DNA of 64,000 nucleotides from an uncultured Flavobacteriales bacterium (GTDB lineage Bacteria > Bacteroidota > Bacteroidia > Flavobacteriales_D > Crocinitomicaceae). The translations under genes and the position numbers were made by a program. A model generated the notes under the pieces. The model made no database searches, was not told the DNA's origin, and saw only the letters and a program-made list of their open reading frames with translations. The stretch is taken from NCBI GenBank assembly GCA_913046365.1, contig CAJWRM010000004.1, forward strand, positions 1-64,000. Reading direction: 5' to 3'. This document shows positions 9,571 through 17,966 of this stretch, in pieces; within the stretch, counting starts at the first letter, position 1, and each line of letters opens with the position of its first letter.

Positions 9571-10921
9571 AATTATATTTTTTATTTTTCTTTTTATTAA
9601 CCTGTCGCTTTTGGGACAGATGGGTAAATTGGTCAATAAAGTAGTTGCTCAGGTGGGGGACAATATTATTCTTCTTTCTGATCTCCAACAACAGCAAATT
9701 CAAGCGAAACAGTCAGATATAGAAGTGGGTCATACCTTTTCATGTTCTGTATTGGAAAAGCTCATGGTTCAGGAACTTTTGGTGAATCAGGCCAAGTTGG
9801 ACAGCATAATTGTTAGCGATGAACAAGTAGATGCTGAGATGGAAAACCGTCTACGTGTCCTAGAAAAGCAAATGGGTGGTCGTGAAAAGCTAGAGGCTTT
9901 TTATGAAAAAACAACTACACAAATAAAAAATGAATTCCGTACAATTATAAAGGAAAAAATTTTGGCGCAAGAAATGGAACGGACAATTACCACTGCCGTA
10001 TCTGTTACTCCAAAGGAGGTTACAAATTTTTTTAATACACTCCCAAAGGATAGTATACCATTCATTAATATGAAGCTCAGTTTTCAACAAATTGTCATGT
10101 ATCCTGAAATAACAAAGCAAGATAAGAAACGCGCTATGAATGAGCTGGAAGATGTTTTAAGTCAAATATTGGTTGAGGGAAAATCTTTTGAAACGATGGC
10201 TAGAATTCATTCTGATGATCCAGGAAGTGGTGCTCAGGGTGGAAAAATTCAAGCTTCAAAAGGGATGATGGTACCTCAGTTTGAGGCTACTGTTTTTAGG
10301 CTTGCAATAGGGGAGGTTTCAGAAATTATAGAAACTCAATATGGTTTTCATATTATCAAACTTATTTCTCGAAAAGGTGAAGATTATGAATGTCTTCATA
10401 TTTTGAATATGCCAGAATTTAGCAATGATGCCATCAATGATGCTGCCATCAAAATGGAGGAATGTTACCAAAAGCTGAATCAAAATGAAATAACATGGTC
10501 AGAAGCGGTATTGAAATATTCCAATGATGAACGTACAAAGCAGAATCGTGGTGTGATTACAAATCCAATTACAGGTGATCAGACCTGGGATATGGAGGAT
10601 TTGAATCAGGTTGATCAGCAAATTTATTTATTGACAGATGCTATGGAAAAAGGAGACGTGACTACGCCGAATTTGTATGTTGATATTTATGAGAGAAAAC
10701 AAGGTATGCGTATTGTTCGCCTCAAGGATCGATTTGACCCTCATGAAGCCAATCTAAAGGATGATTATACTTTAATTAAAGCTGCGGCTGAAAATGATAA
10801 GAAGCAGAGAACCACAGCTAAATGGGTAGATGCCAAGATTTCCAATGCTTTCATTAGAATAGATGAAAGCTATATGGATTGTAATTACAACCACAAATGG
10901 CTACCAACGCTAAACAAATAA
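9563..10921 (+). CDS. SurA-like peptidyl-prolyl isomerase
   Basis: 452 residues from ATG 9563, overlapping the previous gene by 8 bases; a GTG at 9557 is an alternative. A hydrophobic signal segment (IIFFIFLFINLSLLG) is followed by the SurA N-terminal motif (VNKVVAQVGDNIILLSDL). One clear parvulin domain spans about residues 170-270 (SFQQIVM, SDDPGSGAQGGKI, YGFHIIKLI), and a second, degraded one follows. Its likely role is periplasmic chaperoning of outer-membrane beta-barrels, together with its upstream neighbour. Confidence 0.9.
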   Translation: MNRIIFFIFLFINLSLLGQMGKLVNKVVAQVGDNIILLSDLQQQQIQAKQSDIEVGHTFSCSVLEKLMVQELLVNQAKLDSIIVSDEQVDAEMENRLRVLEKQMGGREKLEAFYEKTTTQIKNEFRTIIKEKILAQEMERTITTAVSVTPKEVTNFFNTLPKDSIPFINMKLSFQQIVMYPEITKQDKKRAMNELEDVLSQILVEGKSFETMARIHSDDPGSGAQGGKIQASKGMMVPQFEATVFRLAIGEVSEIIETQYGFHIIKLISRKGEDYECLHILNMPEFSNDAINDAAIKMEECYQKLNQNEITWSEAVLKYSNDERTKQNRGVITNPITGDQTWDMEDLNQVDQQIYLLTDAMEKGDVTTPNLYVDIYERKQGMRIVRLKDRFDPHEANLKDDYTLIKAAAENDKKQRTTAKWVDAKISNAFIRIDESYMDCNYNHKWLPTLNK

Positions 10922-10933
10922 ACCTAAAATCAA

Positions 10934-11887
10934 ATGTCGGATAAGGATAAAATAGATGAACTCGTAAATCACTACAATCAATTGAAATCCGAGATTGCCA
11001 AAGTCGTTGTCGGTCAAGATGATGTAATTGAACAGGTATGTATAAGTGTACTTTCTCGTGCACATTGCCTTTTGGTTGGTGTTCCTGGTTTGGCCAAAAC
11101 CCTTTTGGTGAATACAATAGCGCAAACATTAGGGTTGAGTTTCAATAGAATCCAATTCACTCCTGATCTAATGCCCTCAGATATTATTGGTTCTGAAATA
11201 TTAGATGAGAAAAAGGCATTTAAATTTATTCATGGCCCCGTTTTTTCAAATGTAATTTTAGCTGATGAAATCAATAGGACTCCTCCTAAGACTCAGTCGG
11301 CTTTATTGGAAGCTATGCAGGAAGGTAGTGTTACCGCTTCAGGCAATACCTATCGCTTACCAAATCCTTTTTTCGTTTTGGCTACGCAAAATCCAATAGA
11401 ACAAGAGGGGACTTATCCGCTTCCTGAAGCACAATTAGACCGTTTTATGTTTAATGTTTGGGTGGACTATCCAAGCTATGAGGAAGAGTTAGAAATTGTG
11501 AAGAAAACGACTTCGGATGAAGCGACTAAGCTAGATGTTATTCTCACGGCTGATCAGATTATTGCTTATCAAGATTTGATTAGACGTATACCGGTAGCAG
11601 ATAACGTTCTCGAATATGCAGTTTCTTTAGTGAATAAAACAAGAGTTAAGAATGAAAAAGCAACGGAGCTTACCCAGAAATATATTACCTGGGGCGCTGG
11701 GCCTCGTGCTTCGCAATACTTAATCATAGGAGCTAAATGTTTCGCTGCGCTTCGCGGAAAGTATTCTCCAGATATTGAAGATGTAAAAGCAATAGCAAAA
11801 CCTATACTACGTCACAGGCTTGTAAGGAATTATAGAGCTGATGCGGAGGGGTATTCTATGGATCGAATCATTGAGGAGCTCTTATAG
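10934..11887 (+). CDS. MoxR-family AAA+ ATPase
   Basis: 317 residues with Walker A GVPGLAKT (49-56), Walker B ILADEIN (Asp111-Glu112), the sensor 1 region ATQNPIEQEGTYPLPEAQLDRFM, and a C-terminal lid. MoxR ATPases act as chaperones, usually for von Willebrand factor A (VWA) proteins. Here the usual DUF58 and VWA partner genes are not downstream: the next gene, mazG, is on the other strand and a terminator follows at once. It therefore ends the guaB-parvulin operon. Confidence 0.93.
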   Translation: MSDKDKIDELVNHYNQLKSEIAKVVVGQDDVIEQVCISVLSRAHCLLVGVPGLAKTLLVNTIAQTLGLSFNRIQFTPDLMPSDIIGSEILDEKKAFKFIHGPVFSNVILADEINRTPPKTQSALLEAMQEGSVTASGNTYRLPNPFFVLATQNPIEQEGTYPLPEAQLDRFMFNVWVDYPSYEEELEIVKKTTSDEATKLDVILTADQIIAYQDLIRRIPVADNVLEYAVSLVNKTRVKNEKATELTQKYITWGAGPRASQYLIIGAKCFAALRGKYSPDIEDVKAIAKPILRHRLVRNYRADAEGYSMDRIIEELL

Positions 11888-11898
11888 CCCTCTTTTTT
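11873..11898 (+). terminator. Intrinsic terminator at the end of moxR
   Basis: GAGG-A-GCT-cttat-AGC-CCTC forms a 7-bp stem with one bulged A and a 5-base loop (11873-11892), directly followed by six T (11893-11898). It spans the moxR stop codon. The minus strand lacks a T-run, so it serves only the rightward operon. Confidence 0.7.
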
Positions 11899-12673
11899 AA
11901 CTATTATTTTTTAGGCTTGCTTTTGCTTTGTCCCAAAATTTATCCATTTCTTCTAAAGACATTCCTTCTATTTTTAGTCCCTCTTTCGTAATAAGCTTTT
12001 CCATCAATTGAAATCTTGAGATAAACTTTATGTTTGTCTTGGATAATGCGGATTCGGGAGAAATATTTATAAAGCGGGCATAATTGACTAATGAAAAAAT
12101 GAGGTCACCAAATTCTTCTTCTTTAGCTGCTGAATTTAATGCTACCTCATGCTCAAATTCTGCAAGTTCCTCTTTAACTTTTTCCCAAACATCTTTCGCT
12201 GTTTCCCATTCAAAACCAATTCCTTTCACTTTTTCTTGAATTCTCGTAGCTTTTACTAGTGCAGGTAATGCTTTAGGAACTCCCGATAAGACGGATGTTT
12301 TTCCTTCTTTCAACTTGAGTTTTTCCCAATTTCTCTTAACATCCTCCTCATTAGCAACTTCAACATCTCCGTAAATATGGGGATGTCGGTGAATAAGCTT
12401 TTCGCAAACTGAATTCAATGAATCTGTAATATTAAAAGCCTGTTTTTCATCTGCAATCTTACAGTAAAAAACCATATGCAGCAGAAGGTCTCCAATTTCA
12501 CCTTTTAATTCTTCAAGATTATTTTCACTAATTGCATCAGCCAGTTCATATGTTTCCTCAATGGTCAAATTTCTCAGTGATTCAAAAGTTTGTTTTTTGT
12601 CCCATGGACATTTTTCACGGAGCTCATCCATGATATTTAATAAGCGCTCGAAGGCTTGTAGTCTTAAATCCAT
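11897..12673 (-). CDS. mazG: Nucleoside triphosphate pyrophosphohydrolase MazG
   Basis: 258 residues with the two-domain MazG pattern: KCPWDKKQTFESLRNLTIEETYEL and GEIGDLLLHMVFYCKIA in the first, VKEELAEFEHE and EEFGDLIFSLVNYARF in the second, giving the EExxE and ExxD metal ligands. It hydrolyses NTPs to NMPs and pyrophosphate, clearing non-canonical nucleotides. It is divergent from the PagL-like gene (51 bp between starts) and convergent with moxR. Confidence 0.95.
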   Translation of the reverse strand: MDLRLQAFERLLNIMDELREKCPWDKKQTFESLRNLTIEETYELADAISENNLEELKGEIGDLLLHMVFYCKIADEKQAFNITDSLNSVCEKLIHRHPHIYGDVEVANEEDVKRNWEKLKLKEGKTSVLSGVPKALPALVKATRIQEKVKGIGFEWETAKDVWEKVKEELAEFEHEVALNSAAKEEEFGDLIFSLVNYARFINISPESALSKTNIKFISRFQLMEKLITKEGLKIEGMSLEEMDKFWDKAKASLKNNS

Positions 12674-12711
12674 AATCGCTAGTAAAAGTAAGATTTATCC
12701 CTTTCATTCCT

Positions 12712-12719
12712 TAACTTTG
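12712..12719 (+). promoter_or_regulatory. Probable -7 box, 5 bases before the PagL-like ATG
   Basis: TAACTTTG fits TAnnTTTG and ends only five bases before ATG 12725. If used, transcription would start at or almost at the start codon, giving a leaderless or near-leaderless mRNA. Confidence 0.5.
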
Positions 12720-12724
12720 AGAGA

Positions 12725-13801
12725 ATGAAAACCCTGTTCTTATACTGTATAATTTCGTTAATCCCGTTAGGAGCTTGGACGCAATCGGAATGGGGGTACT
12801 CATATCAGCTTAAATTAGGAACACTTGCTGCGCACAGGGGATCTATGGCTGATCTTCCACAGCAATTGGCTTGGGCAAGCGAATTTTCTTTTTTCAAGCA
12901 CTTGCATCAGCCAGATTCTTGGATTGAGGATTATAAAGATCCAACAGTTGGCGCTACACTATTTATTGGTTCTGTTGGTAATAATGATGTTTTAGGTCGA
13001 TTTGTGGCGTTATATGGATTCTCTGAGTTGCCGTTTGTCGCTTTAGAACATTTTGAGCTTTCTTGGAAGCTTGGTACCGGACTCGCTGTTACAAATAGAA
13101 AGTTTGACACTGACTTTAATCCAGAAAATATCGCAATAGGTTCTCACCTGAATATGATGATTGTAATGGCTTTAAAAGCCCAATATCGTCTCAACAAAAG
13201 CAGCTATTCACTAGGTCTAGATATTACTCATTTTAGTAACTCTGCATTCAAAGTACCGAATTTAGGTTTGAATGTACCTTATCTTTCTTTTGGCTACAGT
13301 AGGAAAATTGGTAATGTTAGAAACGCCACGATTGACAGAAAGGCTCCCTTTATTCGAAAAAAAATCTATTTTGGAGGTTCTGCAATAGCTTCCATGAAAG
13401 AGCTTATGCCAGAAGGGGGACCTAAATACGCGATTTATGCCGGAAACCTCTTTGCACGTTCTATCATCGGACCAAAGGCTGGTTTTGAAGTAGGACTAGA
13501 TGTTTTTTCTAACCAGGCTCATACTAATTTTGAGCCATTAGTTACCAAAACTCAATGGACTTTGCTTCAGCTTGGTTTCTATTCCGCTTATTTCGTTCCC
13601 ATGAATCATATTCATTTTGTTTTTGGAATGGGCGCATACATTCGCGATTGGTATAAGCCTAACGGTCCTATTTACCATCGTATTGGGGTGCGTTATCAGT
13701 GGTTTAATGGATTGTTTGGTCATATGGCTATCAAAAGCCACTGGGCAAAGGCGGATTATTTGGAATTGGGCATCGGTTTTGTATTTAAACGGACTAATTA
13801 A
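12725..13801 (+). CDS. PagL-like acyloxyacyl hydrolase / lipid A deacylase
   Basis: 358 residues with a signal peptide (cleavage near AWTQ) and alternating aromatic beta-strands typical of an outer-membrane barrel. The block ITHFSNSAFKVPNLGLN carries the His169 and Ser171 pair that matches the catalytic HxS of PagL lipid A 3-O-deacylases. The protein is longer than Pseudomonas PagL (about 170 residues); extended versions are common in Bacteroidota. It would remove an ester-linked acyl chain from lipid A in the outer membrane. The deacylase assignment rests on this motif and on the predicted barrel. Confidence 0.78.
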   Translation: MKTLFLYCIISLIPLGAWTQSEWGYSYQLKLGTLAAHRGSMADLPQQLAWASEFSFFKHLHQPDSWIEDYKDPTVGATLFIGSVGNNDVLGRFVALYGFSELPFVALEHFELSWKLGTGLAVTNRKFDTDFNPENIAIGSHLNMMIVMALKAQYRLNKSSYSLGLDITHFSNSAFKVPNLGLNVPYLSFGYSRKIGNVRNATIDRKAPFIRKKIYFGGSAIASMKELMPEGGPKYAIYAGNLFARSIIGPKAGFEVGLDVFSNQAHTNFEPLVTKTQWTLLQLGFYSAYFVPMNHIHFVFGMGAYIRDWYKPNGPIYHRIGVRYQWFNGLFGHMAIKSHWAKADYLELGIGFVFKRTN

Positions 13802-13833
13802 TAAGAAACATAGGTTTAATCGATAAAATCTAA

Positions 13834-13841
13834 TAATTTTG
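13834..13841 (+). promoter_or_regulatory. Probable -7 box before the small Cys-rich gene
   Basis: TAATTTTG ends six bases before ATG 13848, again predicting a near-leaderless transcript. It could drive the small membrane gene and the exonuclease III gene. Confidence 0.4.
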
Positions 13842-13847
13842 TAATAA

Positions 13848-14033
13848 ATGACATACTTAGTTCCTATTTTATTGATTTTTTTAGCTTTTGCAGGTATTGC
13901 TGTAAAGATTTTGCTTAAAAAGAACGGGGAATTTGCTGGTACTTGTGCTAGCAACAATCCTATGTTTCAAAATGAAGAGGGTTCCTGTAGCTTCTGTGGT
14001 GCGAAACCTGAGGAGCAATGTAAATCGGAATAA
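13848..14033 (+). CDS. Small membrane-anchored Cys-rich protein
   Basis: 61 residues: one N-terminal membrane helix (about 3-22), then a short soluble tail with Cys residues in GTCAS, CSFCG and EEQC. The CxxC-x7-C pattern could bind a metal or form disulfides. Similar short proteins annotated only as membrane or secreted proteins occur widely in Bacteroidota. Its stop is followed two bases later by the exonuclease III ATG, so the two are co-transcribed. Function unknown. Confidence 0.75.
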   Translation: MTYLVPILLIFLAFAGIAVKILLKKNGEFAGTCASNNPMFQNEEGSCSFCGAKPEEQCKSE

Positions 14034-14035
14034 TC

Positions 14036-14797
14036 ATGAGAATATTTTCTTTTAATGTAAATGGTATTCGCGCTATTGTAGGTAAATCTTTCATTGCCGA
14101 TATGGAGCGGGAAGATGCAGATATTATTTGTCTTCAGGAAACGAAAGCTACTGTAGCCCAAGTAAAAACGGCAGTTGCTCCATTGAGCGATTATACCGTT
14201 TTTGCGAATGAAGCAGAAAAAAAAGGATATTCGGGAACTGCAATTCTTACTAAAGAAAAACCTATTTCAGCATCTTTTGGTATAGGTCTAGAAGAACATG
14301 ATAATGAAGGTAGAGTTGTTTGTTTGGAGTTCACCGATTTTTATTTAGTGAATGTTTATGTCCCGAATTCTGGGAATGCGCTTTTGAGGTTGCCGTATCG
14401 ACAGCAGTGGGATACTGATTTTTGTAACTACCTCAAAGGTCTAGAAAAGACTAAGAATGTAGTGGTTTGTGGAGATTTTAATGTTGCACATAAGTCCATT
14501 GATTTAGCTCGTCCCAAGGCGAACTATAATAAATCAGCTGGTCACATGCAAGAGGAAATAGATGGTATGGACCGTTATTTAAATGCTGGTTTTGTTGATA
14601 CCTTCCGTTATCTAAATTCTTCGAAAGATCATCAGTACTCTTGGTGGAGCTATAGGGCAGGAGCGAGGAAAAGAAATATCGGTTGGAGGATTGATTATTT
14701 TTTGATTTCTAACTTGCTTCTTGATGGATTAAAATCAGCAAAGATTCATCAAGACATCATGGGCTCTGACCATTGCCCTGTGTCTATTTCTTTTTGA
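14036..14797 (+). CDS. xth: Exodeoxyribonuclease III
   Basis: 253 residues of the exonuclease III/AP endonuclease family, cutting DNA at abasic sites in base-excision repair. The conserved blocks are in order: FNVNGIRAI, LQETKA (metal-binding Glu), GDFNVAHKSIDLA, WRIDYFLIS and the catalytic SDHCP near the C-terminus. Its last 14 bases overlap the end of the convergent tyrosine kinase gene, so the two 3' ends share sequence. Confidence 0.96.
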   Translation: MRIFSFNVNGIRAIVGKSFIADMEREDADIICLQETKATVAQVKTAVAPLSDYTVFANEAEKKGYSGTAILTKEKPISASFGIGLEEHDNEGRVVCLEFTDFYLVNVYVPNSGNALLRLPYRQQWDTDFCNYLKGLEKTKNVVVCGDFNVAHKSIDLARPKANYNKSAGHMQEEIDGMDRYLNAGFVDTFRYLNSSKDHQYSWWSYRAGARKRNIGWRIDYFLISNLLLDGLKSAKIHQDIMGSDHCPVSISF

Positions 14798-17165
14798 ACC
14801 AATTAAGTGGGTTTAATTTTTTAACCTTTGAATCGTTATCTACATAATAATCACCTGTGTAGCCATACCCATATCCGTAACCATATCCATAGCCATAACC
14901 TTTATTTCCATAAGTACCATTAAGTAGTATGGCCATATTTGGTAGTCTCTGGTCGTTTTTTAAATCTAGTGCAATATGGAGCATTTTTTTAGGTAGTTGA
15001 TGTGCTCGAACAACATAAACTACAGCATCGGCGTATTTTGCAATGAGTAGTGTATCACTAACTATGCCAACTGGAGCAGTATCTACAATGATATAATCGT
15101 ATTTTGATTTTAACTCCTGAAAAAGGACTTCTATCTTTGGAGACATTAATAACTCTGAAGGGTTTGGTGGGATGTCGCCTGAAGGAAGAACATCAATATT
15201 TGAATTTATTTCAGAGGTGTAAATGTATTTTTGAATGTCATCTCCAGCGTTAATAATATGATTTGTAATCCCTTTTGACCTAATGTTTCCTAAGTAGTCT
15301 TCTAGTTTCGGAGCACGCAAATCCATACCTAAAATCAATACTTTCTTTCCTGACAAAGCTAGTGAAAGGGAAAAGTTAATTGCTGTAAATGACTTACCTT
15401 CTTTTGCCACTGTTGAGGTAATGAATATCGTTTTACATTTCATCTCTTCATTTGTCATCATAAAGTCGATGTTCGTCCTGAGCGTCCTAAATGCCTCTGA
15501 TATTGCTGTTTTGCTGCCTTTGGATATTACTATATTGGAGTTTTTTTCTCCTAAGGGTATATTTCCTATGTATGGAAGGTTTAATTTGTCGGTATCCGTT
15601 TTACTGTATACTTTATCCTTGAAAAAGTCCAGAAAATAAACAATTACAATACCTAGCACGAATGATATTAAAAGTGCCAAACTGAAGGTAAACATTCTTT
15701 TCGGTGAAACAATTGCATTGTTGGAATAAGCTTCATCAATTATTTTTGCGTTACCCATTCCCACAGCAGATGAAATTAACGCCTCTTCTCTTTTCTCTAA
15801 AAGATATAAATAAAGCTTTTCTTTTATTTCTTGTTGTCTTTTGATAGATCTTAACTTTTTTTCAAAAGAAGGAATCGATTTTAGACTGGAATCAATTTTT
15901 TCTATTTCACCCTTTATAGACTCTACTATATCCTTATTATTCTCTAATAGATTTTCTATACTCAGTTTAATGTTGTTTTTTAATTCAATTATTTGATTTG
16001 TCAGCTCGACTACGTTGGGATTTTTGTCCGTTGATTTTCTTAATAATTCCAATCTTTTTAAGACTAATTTATTATGCTCTTTTATTGATTGTTCTATATA
16101 AGGGTCTGTAATACCCAAATTAACTGGTGCTAAATCCTCTATGCCTTTATTTTTTGTAATGTGGTCTTTTATATTTTGAGCAAGGACCAATTGCATGTTG
16201 GCATTAATATATTTATCATGAACTTCCCGGTTTTGTGCTAGCTTGTTCTGTGACTCAAATTTGTAATCAATTAAATGATTGGCAATTTTTATGGACTCGA
16301 GACTATCTTCAATTATTTTAAGTTCTGATGTTAATATTTTTATTCGATCATTTATGAAATTTGTCGTACCGATGGAGATTTGATTTTTATCTAGTTTCGC
16401 GTCTTTATTATAATTTATGATTAAGGTATTTAGAATATCCACTGCCTTTGGGCTTGAACTGTAGGTTAGCGATAGATCAATAATTGTCGAGTTTAATTTT
16501 ACGGACTCAATTTTCAAACGATTCCTATATTTATCGATTGTTATTTTCTGCGGTAGTAATTGAAACTTATAATTATTATTTAAAGACGAATTTTTGAAGA
16601 AAGCGGTCTTTTTAACCTTGTAAGAAACGTGTTCATTGAGTTTGTAGAACTTATTGTATTTTAATCTGTCTACTTCTTCATTGTCTTCATTTCTAACAGA
16701 TATTTCATTATTCAAAAACTCAAAGTATTTATTTACTGAATAATCTGCGAATATTGAGCTATCGGTATATTTAAATTCAATTTCAAAGGGTGATTGTTGA
16801 TATACCTCTGATTTTTTAAACCCCGTGTAATTGCCGATTCTGTAGTATTCGCATCGAAGATTTAAGTCATGAACAACTAGGTTCATGAGTCTTCTAGATT
16901 TTAAATTTGATATTTCGTTATCAATAAATAGTCCTTCATTGAATATGGTTAGGTCTTCAAATGCCGAAGTTTCAGATATCCCAGTTCCTCCTTTTTGATT
17001 ATTCTTAATCATTACTGTTATTGCAGCCTCATATTTCGGAATTGAATAGTGTAAATAGGAATAGGCAACAATTAAGGCAGTTATAATAAGAAACAAATAG
17101 AGCTTCCAATATGAAAAATGTTTAATTAAAATTGCCTTGTAATTAGACTTTAAAATTTCATCCAA
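14784..17165 (-). CDS. Wzc-like polysaccharide co-polymerase / tyrosine autokinase
   Basis: 793 residues. An N-terminal membrane helix (about 20-40), a long Wzz-type periplasmic coiled-coil region and a second helix near 490-510 precede a cytoplasmic BY-kinase domain. That domain has Walker A STVAKEGKS (about 584-592), Walker A' LILGMDLRAP and Walker B YIIVDTAP. The tail has a tyrosine cluster of about eight Gly-Tyr repeats (752-775), the autophosphorylation site. With Wza it controls chain length and export. The start is TTG (17165); the only other in-frame candidate before the upstream stop is CTG. It is the last gene of the 22-gene operon. Confidence 0.92.
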   Translation of the reverse strand: MDEILKSNYKAILIKHFSYWKLYLFLIITALIVAYSYLHYSIPKYEAAITVMIKNNQKGGTGISETSAFEDLTIFNEGLFIDNEISNLKSRRLMNLVVHDLNLRCEYYRIGNYTGFKKSEVYQQSPFEIEFKYTDSSIFADYSVNKYFEFLNNEISVRNEDNEEVDRLKYNKFYKLNEHVSYKVKKTAFFKNSSLNNNYKFQLLPQKITIDKYRNRLKIESVKLNSTIIDLSLTYSSSPKAVDILNTLIINYNKDAKLDKNQISIGTTNFINDRIKILTSELKIIEDSLESIKIANHLIDYKFESQNKLAQNREVHDKYINANMQLVLAQNIKDHITKNKGIEDLAPVNLGITDPYIEQSIKEHNKLVLKRLELLRKSTDKNPNVVELTNQIIELKNNIKLSIENLLENNKDIVESIKGEIEKIDSSLKSIPSFEKKLRSIKRQQEIKEKLYLYLLEKREEALISSAVGMGNAKIIDEAYSNNAIVSPKRMFTFSLALLISFVLGIVIVYFLDFFKDKVYSKTDTDKLNLPYIGNIPLGEKNSNIVISKGSKTAISEAFRTLRTNIDFMMTNEEMKCKTIFITSTVAKEGKSFTAINFSLSLALSGKKVLILGMDLRAPKLEDYLGNIRSKGITNHIINAGDDIQKYIYTSEINSNIDVLPSGDIPPNPSELLMSPKIEVLFQELKSKYDYIIVDTAPVGIVSDTLLIAKYADAVVYVVRAHQLPKKMLHIALDLKNDQRLPNMAILLNGTYGNKGYGYGYGYGYGYGYTGDYYVDNDSKVKKLNPLNWFKKK

Positions 17166-17195
17166 ATCGATATTTGAGTTATGCTTTTCCAGTGT

Positions 17196-17966
17196 TTAAT
17201 TTATTATAAGATTAATTGCGGTAAGGATCAGAGAAGTAACTGATACAAAAGGAAGAACGAATTGGTTAAATGTTAAAACCGATTTTGATTTTTTTTGCGG
17301 TACATATATGATGTCGTTTTGTTTTAAAAAGAAAACTTCAGAGTTGAATATATTTTTACTCGTCATATCTAGTATATATTCCTTACGTTCTTGATTTATT
17401 TCCCTCACTAGATGAACTTTATTTCTATCGCTGAAGTTGGTAAGGTCACCCGCTAGCGATAATGCTTGAAATATGTTAATTCTCTCATTTGGTATATTAA
17501 AAGTACCGGCATTATTGACCTCGCCAACTACTGTGATTTTAAAATTTAATAGATTGACTTGGACATATGGATCTTTAACATATTCTTTTAATTTCTCCTG
17601 AATTATTTGCACTACTTCCTGCCTGTAGAGACTTTCAACTTTTATTTCTCCAATAAATGGTATGGAAATATTTCCCTTTTCATCTACTAAGAAACCACCT
17701 TTTGAGGGTACTCCTGAACTATATGTTACCAAGCCCTGTGAGTTTTCAAATTTCGTAGTAAATAATTCATTTGCCTCTTTATCTTTAGATATTAACAGAA
17801 TTTGGAGGTAATCATTTTTTTCGATTTTAATATCGAAATTTTCATGTAGGTTTACATTTTTCTCCATAAAACCATGGTTAAGCAGAAGAGCTTCTTTATG
17901 ATTGGTACATGACAAACCAAAGAGCACGAATAATAGATAAAACAAATTTTTGGCATTTACAATCAT
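17196..17966 (-). CDS. Wza-like polysaccharide export lipoprotein
   Basis: 256 residues with a lipoprotein signal peptide (LFGLSC, lipidated Cys20). The poly-export domain (YLQILLISKDKEANELF, GFLVDEKGNISIPFIGEIK) is followed by an SLBB domain (VVGEVNNAGTFNIPNERINI). A C-terminal hydrophobic helix (about 233-255) probably spans the outer membrane, as in Wza. It forms the outer-membrane channel for the polysaccharide and partners the kinase downstream. Its start overlaps the sugar transferase stop by four bases (ATGA). Confidence 0.93.
   Translation of the reverse strand: MIVNAKNLFYLLFVLFGLSCTNHKEALLLNHGFMEKNVNLHENFDIKIEKNDYLQILLISKDKEANELFTTKFENSQGLVTYSSGVPSKGGFLVDEKGNISIPFIGEIKVESLYRQEVVQIIQEKLKEYVKDPYVQVNLLNFKITVVGEVNNAGTFNIPNERINIFQALSLAGDLTNFSDRNKVHLVREINQERKEYILDMTSKNIFNSEVFFLKQNDIIYVPQKKSKSVLTFNQFVLPFVSVTSLILTAINLIIN

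Noticed and set aside
13538-13957. 139-codon minus-strand frame across the PagL-like gene and its 3' side
   Set aside because: It is antisense to well-supported genes and has no recognisable motif.
14863-14905. Short tandem repeat on the plus strand near 14.9 kb
   Set aside because: It is the Gly-Tyr-rich autophosphorylation tail of the Wzc-like kinase, normal for these enzymes, and the codons are not identical.
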